A DNA stretch of 60,110 nt from Acinetobacter lwoffii (GTDB taxonomy: Bacteria; Pseudomonadota; Gammaproteobacteria; Pseudomonadales; Moraxellaceae), in NCBI RefSeq assembly GCF_002321025.1, contig NZ_DCLL01000018.1:1-60110 (forward strand). The letters run 5' to 3'. Positions 54,395 through 60,110 of this stretch are shown here, piece by piece (position 1 is the first letter of the stretch; each line of letters starts with the position of its first letter). The notes beneath the pieces are model-generated. The model saw only the letters and a program-made list of their open reading frames with translations, made no database searches and was not told the origin of the DNA. Made by a program: the position numbers and the translations under genes.

Positions 54395-55074
54395 ATAAAC
54401 AAATTAAACTTTTCTGCTTTGAGCAATGTACTTTGCTGCAAGCTCAACTGTGAACGATTTTGTAAATAATGAATGAGTTCAAGCTTCGCTTCACTCGTCT
54501 TTAGCCCTCTATGCAAATACGATAAGGCACCTATAAACAAGTCTGCTAGCTGTAGCAACAAAACATCATGTGATTGCACCAAATCTATTGAATGGATAAT
54601 AGTGCGATCGAAATCATAATTCGCATTGCATAAAACCTCACGCAACTTTGTTACTTTCTCTTGTCCCTTAGTATCTTTAATATCTAAATAGATTTTGTAA
54701 TTATGATTTGGTGCAATTAAACGATTCAGCAGTAAGTACCATTGCTTATAATAAAAATCATCGTGACTCTGCATAAAGTTTGCATGATTTAATTTACTTT
54801 TATCTGGAATCACAACGCCTCTAAAATAAAGAAGAGGTTCATCAAAAAATAAATCTACGAGTGCTTTATAAAATGGGAGTTTGCTTTTAGAAACTTTCGT
54901 CCATTTAATTTCATTATTTGCAGAGATCTCAAATTCTTTTTTGAGTTGCTTAACTTTTCTTGCTAAATACTTATGATGTGAATCTGGGCACCATATTGCA
55001 CCAAGTACCATTGCAGCAAAACCATCATTTTCGAGATGACAGCTTTCATCACAATAAATATTAAAAATACTCAC
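54376..55074 (-). CDS. DUF3800 domain protein
   Basis: The 232-residue protein starts with (V/M)SIFNIYCDESCHLEN, the DUF3800 signature in which the Asp-Glu of CDES is part of a supposed RNase H-like active site. Further acidic motifs are KIYLDIKDTKGQ and SHDVLLLQLADLFIGAL. DUF3800 proteins often appear in mobile elements and defence loci; their activity is not established. A TTG at 55080 would overlap the hsdS stop, but GTG at 55074 has AGGTGG seven bases upstream and is preferred. Confidence 0.8.
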   Translation of the reverse strand: MSIFNIYCDESCHLENDGFAAMVLGAIWCPDSHHKYLARKVKQLKKEFEISANNEIKWTKVSKSKLPFYKALVDLFFDEPLLYFRGVVIPDKSKLNHANFMQSHDDFYYKQWYLLLNRLIAPNHNYKIYLDIKDTKGQEKVTKLREVLCNANYDFDRTIIHSIDLVQSHDVLLLQLADLFIGALSYLHRGLKTSEAKLELIHYLQNRSQLSLQQSTLLKAEKFNLFIWSPQY

Positions 55075-55076
55075 GC

Positions 55077-56510
55077 TCAAGCCACCTCGTCCTGCACACC
55101 TGACACATCTAACTCACCCGACAATAATTTGGGTAATAAGGTATCCCTTAAAGCTATTAAGCTATTATTTTCATATAAATTATTTTTTATATGCCCCATA
55201 ATTTTTTCAACTTTAGACTCAAACAAGTCCATCATTTCTATGCTTGGTTTAATAGAAGTAACAGTATCAAATGTTGATTGAGTAATGGTATCAAATACAG
55301 CACCATGAGTATTTTTCTTTAAAACCTCTACTGCATTTTTTATCAAATAGTAGGTCATAAATTGCCTTACACCATTTATTCCTTGAACACCATAACAAGA
55401 TTGGTTCATAGCCATTTCATAACCAACCAATGCTATTTTTCCTACAGTGCCTCTAGCAGTTATAATTGTAGTTCCTACAGGGAGTAATTTCGTTGAACTT
55501 TTATTTAAACCAAGTTCTGAAATTTTTTCTTGTGTAGTAATAACAAAAACTTCACCTTCATTTGGAACATCTTTTACAGAGAACCAGAAAATATCACCAT
55601 TCCAATAATTTGGCTCAGATCTTTTAGGCGTTCCCCCACCAATTAGTGTGATCATTTTTGATAGCGAATATTTATCCCACCCCTTCGGCACTTCCCCTAG
55701 CTCACTTTCTACCAACTCATCAGGAAACAGTGCAGCCGTCGCTTGTAACTCTGCAAAATCTTCCTTTGCCATCTGTTCAAGCTCAGCTTCGCTTTTACCG
55801 CTAATCGCACACATCGCAGCAAGCTCAGAATCGTTTCCTTCTTGCTTAGCTGCAATTTTGGCACGTACAGGCTCGAAATTGATAAACCAGCTTTTAAAAA
55901 TGGCTTGGGCAATAGATTCTAAAGTTTGGTTTATTTGCGTATTAATTAATGTCTTTTTCTCAATTGAATCAATTATTTTTGTTATTGAATCACGTTCTTC
56001 TTTAGGAGGAATGGGAATGCCAATTTCCCGTACATCTTTTAAATTCAAGGTTTTTTGAACCGTGGTATTTAATCTAGCTTCTATTAAATGTTGTGCGGGC
56101 TTACTTGCCAGTACGTAACGTATCCAAGACCGCAATTGAGTATCTTTGAGGCGAATCACAGCCAATGCTCTAGCCACGTTCCAGCCACACATTTCATCAG
56201 TTACGATTACACAATCGCCGGGATTACCGACCAATGTCAGTAAAAGCTCCGAACCATTTAAACGAGTCCTTTTATACTCTTCATCAACTTTTTTACTGAT
56301 ACAAAATGAAGGGCGTGATGCAATTGCTCCATTTTTAACATCAGAAACCTTAATTAAAGGAACACCACCATCTGTATCAGATCCCGGATACATCACACCA
56401 ACTGATATAGCCTTCGGATGCTCTAATAACTCATCTATTGTTTTAAATTCCCAATGCTCAGGCACATTACCACCCGCAGCTTCCCAAAACAAACGTAGAG
56501 TAGAACTCAC
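55077..56510 (-). CDS. hsdS: Type I restriction enzyme specificity subunit
   Basis: Sets the two-part DNA target of the restriction-modification complex. The 477-residue protein has two target-recognition domains (about 15-170 and 275-440), a central conserved helix (INTQINQTLESIAQAIFKSW) and a second conserved helix at the end (IALRDTLLPKLLSGELDV). GWDKYSLSKMITLIGGGTPKR opens the second recognition domain. It starts with GTG, overlapping the stop of the AlbA_2 gene (GTGA). The target sequence cannot be predicted by eye. Confidence 0.93.
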   Translation of the reverse strand: MSSTLRLFWEAAGGNVPEHWEFKTIDELLEHPKAISVGVMYPGSDTDGGVPLIKVSDVKNGAIASRPSFCISKKVDEEYKRTRLNGSELLLTLVGNPGDCVIVTDEMCGWNVARALAVIRLKDTQLRSWIRYVLASKPAQHLIEARLNTTVQKTLNLKDVREIGIPIPPKEERDSITKIIDSIEKKTLINTQINQTLESIAQAIFKSWFINFEPVRAKIAAKQEGNDSELAAMCAISGKSEAELEQMAKEDFAELQATAALFPDELVESELGEVPKGWDKYSLSKMITLIGGGTPKRSEPNYWNGDIFWFSVKDVPNEGEVFVITTQEKISELGLNKSSTKLLPVGTTIITARGTVGKIALVGYEMAMNQSCYGVQGINGVRQFMTYYLIKNAVEVLKKNTHGAVFDTITQSTFDTVTSIKPSIEMMDLFESKVEKIMGHIKNNLYENNSLIALRDTLLPKLLSGELDVSGVQDEVA

Positions 56511-57910
56511 ACTTCACCCCCAAATTCTTTCTTAATCGCCCAATAGCCACGAGTCCCACCAACACGCTCCAGCCAGCCTGCATCTTTTAAATGATTCAGA
56601 TGCTTTTTCACTGCTGACTCATTAATACCGAGCTGCTCTGCCATAGAACGATAGGAAACTTTCGGGTTGTGCTGAATTAAAACTAAAATCTCTTTTTGCC
56701 GATCTGTCAGTATATTTTCTCGAATTGAGCCACCAATTGAGCCACCGATTGAGCCACCTAATTGCTCAATCGAAGGACGGTAAAACTCCCAATCGACAAA
56801 ATCACCTTGTGCTTTCAGTTGAGGTTCTGCATTGCCTGCCTGTAAACAAAGATCTTTAATACGGGCAATACCACTGCCCCACTGCTCAATATAGCCTAGC
56901 TCTTTAAACACACGCGCCAAAACACGGTTACGTATCTCTGAACGACCTTGCGCTAAATCTTCTTCAGTGAGTCCATTTGGTAATCCACCTGGCGATACGA
57001 TATTCAAAATGTCATCATAAATGCCAACCTTAATATCACGCCCTGCATTGCTATAGTCACGGTGCAGCACTGCATTCACCAAGGCTTCACGAATGGCTGG
57101 GATTGGAATTTCAAAACTTTCTGTACGCTGCAAACCTAAAATTTCAGCACGTAGGTGCAGATGATTCTTGATGAATTGCTCGGTCTGCTTCAGCTGGCTA
57201 AACAGATCTCCACGGTATTCTTTCTTATCCAGAAACACCGTCATGGTGGTGCCTTTAAAGCGGCTGCATTTAATCTCAACCTGTTCATAAAGCCCCAACA
57301 AAATGAGCAATCCATGACTTGGGTAATCCTGTCCATTCTGCTGAATGATCAATTTAAGATTCCGCATCTTCTGCAAAGACAGCTCTTTACCCACCTCAGC
57401 AAAGGCTTGCTGTAAAGGCTGTAAATCAATTTCATCTAAACTATATTGCGGATTCGGCTGTTCATCAAAAGTCTGGTTCAGACGCTGCAATTCGAGTTGC
57501 TGGATATACTCAGGCGATGCCACACGATTACTTGCACCTAAACGGATATAAGTCCCCTGTGCCTTGCCTTGCGGCTTGAGATAATAAGGCAACAATGAAC
57601 CACGGCTGACTTCAATCACCAGCAACTCTATGCCTTGGATATTCTCGATATAAATATACGGCAGAATGTTGGGCATACAGAGTTCATTGATCATCGAAGT
57701 GATCTGATCTTGTAACTCAAAAATATCATCTTGAATACCTACGAGTTGGCGATCATCACTTACACCTACTACCAATTTACCACCACTGGTATTGGCAAAA
57801 GCAATCAGGGTTTTTGCCACCTGTTGCCCTTTCGGTAACTGCTCTTTAAATTCTAGAGTTTTACTTTCACCCTTCTGAATTTCTAATAATAAAGGATGAT
57901 CAGAACTCAT
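56507..57910 (-). CDS. AlbA_2 / HATPase / winged-helix protein in the hsd operon
   Basis: The 467-residue protein has an N-terminal AlbA_2 (Schlafen-like) domain (ESKTLEFKEQLPKG, AFANTSGGKLVVGVSDD), a middle ATPase-like part (IREALVNAVLHRDYSN) and a C-terminal winged helix (TDRQKEILVLIQ to LKDAGWLERVGG). Such proteins are often coded beside type I modification genes; regulator or nucleic-acid-binding roles have been suggested. A GGSI motif repeated three times links the last two parts. It overlaps hsdM by 11 bases and hsdS by four. Confidence 0.85.
   Translation of the reverse strand: MSSDHPLLLEIQKGESKTLEFKEQLPKGQQVAKTLIAFANTSGGKLVVGVSDDRQLVGIQDDIFELQDQITSMINELCMPNILPYIYIENIQGIELLVIEVSRGSLLPYYLKPQGKAQGTYIRLGASNRVASPEYIQQLELQRLNQTFDEQPNPQYSLDEIDLQPLQQAFAEVGKELSLQKMRNLKLIIQQNGQDYPSHGLLILLGLYEQVEIKCSRFKGTTMTVFLDKKEYRGDLFSQLKQTEQFIKNHLHLRAEILGLQRTESFEIPIPAIREALVNAVLHRDYSNAGRDIKVGIYDDILNIVSPGGLPNGLTEEDLAQGRSEIRNRVLARVFKELGYIEQWGSGIARIKDLCLQAGNAEPQLKAQGDFVDWEFYRPSIEQLGGSIGGSIGGSIRENILTDRQKEILVLIQHNPKVSYRSMAEQLGINESAVKKHLNHLKDAGWLERVGGTRGYWAIKKEFGGEV
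56723..56758 (-). repeat. Three tandem 12-base repeats in the AlbA_2 gene
   Basis: AATTGAGCCACC occurs three times in a row (the third begins GATT). On the coding strand it gives three GGSI units. The length is a multiple of three, so copy-number change would alter the linker between the ATPase-like part and the winged helix without shifting the frame. Confidence 0.9.
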
Positions 57911-59630
57911 AGCCCAAGCCTTTTAAATTCTTTTTAATCTCGCTTTCCAAGACAGCACTTTCAGCAAATTGTTCTTTAAGCTGAGCAGTCAAACGTAGCA
58001 TTTTCTCAGCAAATGGTTCGCCATCATCTTCCTGCTCGACTGCACCCACATAACGTCCCGGAGTCAGTACGTAGTCATGCTTCTGAATATCTTTTAACTC
58101 AGCAGAGAAGCAGAAACCTTTCTCATCTTGATACGCTTCGCCTTCAAAGTTTTCACCTTGTTGCCAAGCATGTAAAGCATTGGTGATTTTAGCAATATCC
58201 GCATCGGTAAAGTCACGTAGCACACGATCTTTCATATAGCCCAAATTACGGGCATCGATAAACAGGGTCTTGCCTTCACGGTTGGCTTTCTTTTTATCTA
58301 AAGACAAGCCATTCTTTTTGTCCTTGGTTAGAAACCAGATACAGGCTGGAATTTGCGTGTTGGTGAACAGTTGTCCTGGTAATGCGACAATACATTCCAC
58401 CAGATCGGCTTCAATCAGGTTCTTACGGATCTCACCTTCATTATTGGTATTTGAGCTCATCGAACCATTGGCAAGTAGCAATGCCATACTGCCTGTAGGT
58501 GACAAATGGTGCAGCATGTGTTGCATCCAAGCAAAGTTAGCATTACCTTGTGGCGGTGTACCATACTTCCAGCGCACATCATTTTCTAGAGAAGCATGCC
58601 ACCAATCCTTGATATTAAAAGGCGGATTGGCCATAACAAAGTCAGCACGCAAGTCTGGATGCTGATCCTCTAAAAAGCTGTCTGCATTCTTTTTACCGAA
58701 ATTAAAATCAATCCCACGAATCGCCATGTTCATAGCAGCCAATTTCCATGTGGTCGGATTGCTTTCCTGCCCATAAATAGAAATATGCTTTTTCTGTTCG
58801 GAGGCTTTGTAATGCTTTTCCTGAGCATGCTGTTCAATGAACTTTTCACTGGATACGAAGAATCCACCTGAACCCATTGCAGGGTCATACACACGACCTT
58901 TATAAGGCTGCAACATTTCAACGATCAAGGTGACGATGCTTTTAGGCGTATAGTACTGACCACCCTGCTTGCCTTCAGCCAAGGCAAACTGTCCCAAAAA
59001 GTATTCGTAAACATGCCCGAGAATATCTTTACTGTGCAGACTGAGTTTTTCACCATTATATTCAGGCTTAGTAAAACTGGTGTCAGAGAAGGTATTGATC
59101 AGATCAAGTAGCTTGTCATTGTCCAGCTGGTACTGACCAATGCGATTCAGGATACCTTTAAGCTTTGGATTGGCTTTTTCAATTTCATCTAAAGCATTGT
59201 CAATCAGCCATGATACCGAACGCAGTTTGACGTCTGCACCTTGTTCATCCTGCCAAATGATTGAGCCAATTGGTAAAGCGGCTGCATCACGGATATTTGA
59301 CCAGCGGCCTGCTTTTGGCACCCAAAACACGTTTTTTTCTTGGTAGTAATCCAGTATTTCTAGTTCGTCAGCAATAGCCTGTTGGTATTCTTCATCGCTA
59401 TCATAGTGATCACGTGCCATGTAGTAGATATTGTTGTCATCATGATGAGCGAATAAAGTCTTGAGCTCAGACTGTCGTTCATCAAAGGCATCAGAAACGT
59501 ACTTTAAGAAAATCAACCCTAAAACAATATGCTTATAGTTGGCTGCATCTAGACTGCTGCGTAATTTATCGGCGGCTTTCCAAAGCTTGTCATCTAAGTC
59601 ATTTAGAAATTTTTGTTCCAATGAATGCAT
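57900..59630 (-). CDS. hsdM: Type I restriction enzyme modification subunit
   Basis: The DNA adenine methyltransferase subunit, working with HsdS. The 576-residue protein has an N-terminal helical domain (KLWKAADKLRSSLDAANYKH), the S-adenosylmethionine motif YDPAMGSGGFFVSSEKF near residue 250, and the catalytic NPPFN near residue 335, the N6-adenine type. GAGG lies seven bases before the ATG. It is the first gene of the leftward operon. Confidence 0.96.
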   Translation of the reverse strand: MHSLEQKFLNDLDDKLWKAADKLRSSLDAANYKHIVLGLIFLKYVSDAFDERQSELKTLFAHHDDNNIYYMARDHYDSDEEYQQAIADELEILDYYQEKNVFWVPKAGRWSNIRDAAALPIGSIIWQDEQGADVKLRSVSWLIDNALDEIEKANPKLKGILNRIGQYQLDNDKLLDLINTFSDTSFTKPEYNGEKLSLHSKDILGHVYEYFLGQFALAEGKQGGQYYTPKSIVTLIVEMLQPYKGRVYDPAMGSGGFFVSSEKFIEQHAQEKHYKASEQKKHISIYGQESNPTTWKLAAMNMAIRGIDFNFGKKNADSFLEDQHPDLRADFVMANPPFNIKDWWHASLENDVRWKYGTPPQGNANFAWMQHMLHHLSPTGSMALLLANGSMSSNTNNEGEIRKNLIEADLVECIVALPGQLFTNTQIPACIWFLTKDKKNGLSLDKKKANREGKTLFIDARNLGYMKDRVLRDFTDADIAKITNALHAWQQGENFEGEAYQDEKGFCFSAELKDIQKHDYVLTPGRYVGAVEQEDDGEPFAEKMLRLTAQLKEQFAESAVLESEIKKNLKGLGYEF

Positions 59631-59664
59631 TTTATTTCCTCAATCCAAGATCAACCGCTTTGGT

Positions 59665-59700
59665 TTTATACTTAATGTTAAACAATGTTGCTAAGTTAGC
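59665..59700 (-). promoter_or_regulatory. Possible hsd promoter with overlapping palindrome
   Basis: On the minus strand TTAGCA, an 18-base spacer and TATAAA lie 35 bases upstream of hsdM. The 11-base perfect palindrome GCTAAGTTAGC (59690-59700) covers the -35 box, where a regulator could bind. The spacer is one base longer than ideal, so this is tentative. Confidence 0.4.
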
Positions 59701-59827
59701 ATATCTACGACCTATTAAAAGTCATGCACTTAACAAAAAAAATAGAGATTAATTAAGTCTTGTTATTTTAACGGGATAACTATAGCTAAAATAGTACTTT
59801 GACAACTCCCACGACTAATACTGTCGT

Positions 59828-59860
59828 AAAAAAAAGAGCAACCTAGAAAGCTGCTCTTTT
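59828..59860 (-). terminator. Terminator of the gene at the right edge
   Basis: On the minus strand AAAAGAGCA and TGCTCTTTT pair around an 11-base loop and a long T run follows. It separates the right-edge gene from the hsd operon. Confidence 0.85.
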
Positions 59861-59872
59861 CCAACTAATCGA

Positions 59873-60110
59873 TTAGTTGACGGGTCTGACTGATTGCTGC
59901 AACCCCTGCTGAATATCCTGTACAAACTCTTTAGGCGAAGCTTGTTGCTCCACTGCCCGGTTCTGTTCTTGTTCAGGATAGTATTCCTCCAGCACATCCA
60001 ACCCTTCCTCTATATCTGTTTCAAATCGCGCATTGGCAAAACCCTTCCTTGCCGTAAAGTCCAAAGCTTCCTGATAAAACCCAGCTTGTTTACTCTGTTC
60101 ATCAATCTGC
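59873..60110 (-). CDS. C-terminal end of an unknown island protein, cut by the window edge
   Basis: The frame is open to the right edge and gives at least 78 residues ending in QQGLQQSVRPVN. It is charged and glutamine-rich (FETDIEEGLDVLEEYYPEQ), without a recognisable domain. An internal TTG at 60064 is not the start, because the frame continues upstream. It may belong to a replication or mobilisation protein of the island, but nothing in the visible part shows this. Confidence 0.65.
   Translation of the reverse strand, partial: QIDEQSKQAGFYQEALDFTARKGFANARFETDIEEGLDVLEEYYPEQEQNRAVEQQASPKEFVQDIQQGLQQSVRPVN

Larger units (their letters stand above)
48779..60110. mobile_element. Genomic island integrated in dusA (left side only)
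   Basis: From the break in dusA to the right edge the content changes to accessory genes: a type I restriction-modification operon with inserted genes and two unknown genes, all leftward. The part next to dusA (48.8-50.6 kb) is clearly more AT-rich than the core. No integrase is in the window; in this island type it would be expected at the far end. The partial gene at the right edge shows the island continues. Confidence 0.7.

Noticed and set aside
1..60110. CRISPR arrays, rRNA genes, insertion sequences and complete prophage
   Set aside because: No evenly spaced direct repeats, no rRNA segments and no transposase or phage structural genes were seen in any part of the window.

Overview
The window looks like the chromosome of an Acinetobacter species (Moraxellaceae). 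Supporting signs are a roughly 40-45% G+C core with AT-rich spacers, a single-chain (monomeric) NADP isocitrate dehydrogenase, a transhydrogenase alpha subunit split into two genes, the trpA-accD-folC-dedD gene string, and gacS divergent from cysM-exonuclease-rlmD-relA. The species cannot be named from sequence alone.

Layout. 0-1.1 kb: AT-rich spacer and a leftward tRNA operon transcribed Pro-Arg-His-Pro, with a clear promoter and terminator. 1.1-7 kb: nadA, argJ, a small secreted protein and secA, all leftward. 7.3-8.8 kb: a 1-Cys peroxiredoxin and a lipoprotein phosphatase, rightward. 8.8-12.8 kb: the leftward string trpA-accD-folC-dedD, each gene overlapping the next by about 4 bases. 13.2-18.3 kb: a NhaC-type antiporter, an AraC-type regulator divergent from a metal-dependent hydrolase, and two conserved proteins of unknown function (DUF2804, DUF1543). 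18.8-21.4 kb: icd and tRNA-Leu(CAA). 21.5-29.8 kb: queA, three genes of a LemA-type module, tgt, yajC, secD and secF. 29.8-36.1 kb: a leftward HTH regulator, relA, rlmD, a PolB-like exonuclease and cysM. 36.5-42.4 kb: gacS, a crotonase, a beta-hydroxyacid dehydrogenase, a hydroxypyruvate-isomerase-like enzyme and rsfS. 42.7-45.6 kb: pntA1-pntA2-pntB leftward. 45.6-46.6 kb: a long gene-free spacer. 46.6-48.5 kb: an MFS transporter and a HEPN-like protein.

The accessory part starts at about 48.78 kb. There the first 25 codons of dusA (tRNA-dihydrouridine synthase A) run to the conserved VAPMMDWT motif, then break off into unrelated AT-rich DNA with a stop two codons later. The 5' end of dusA is a known integration site for genomic islands, so the rest of the window, to 60.1 kb and beyond, is read as one side of such an island. 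It holds a complete type I restriction-modification operon with extra genes inside and behind it. Transcribed leftward the order is hsdM, an AlbA_2/HATPase/HTH protein, hsdS, a DUF3800 protein, a small protein that may be a BECR-fold nuclease, hsdR, an unrecognised 355-residue protein and a four-helix membrane protein. The last two, and the DUF3800 pair, are the best candidates here for undescribed defence components.

All functional names rest on reading motifs and recalled family features; no database search was run. Promoters and terminators were found by eye.
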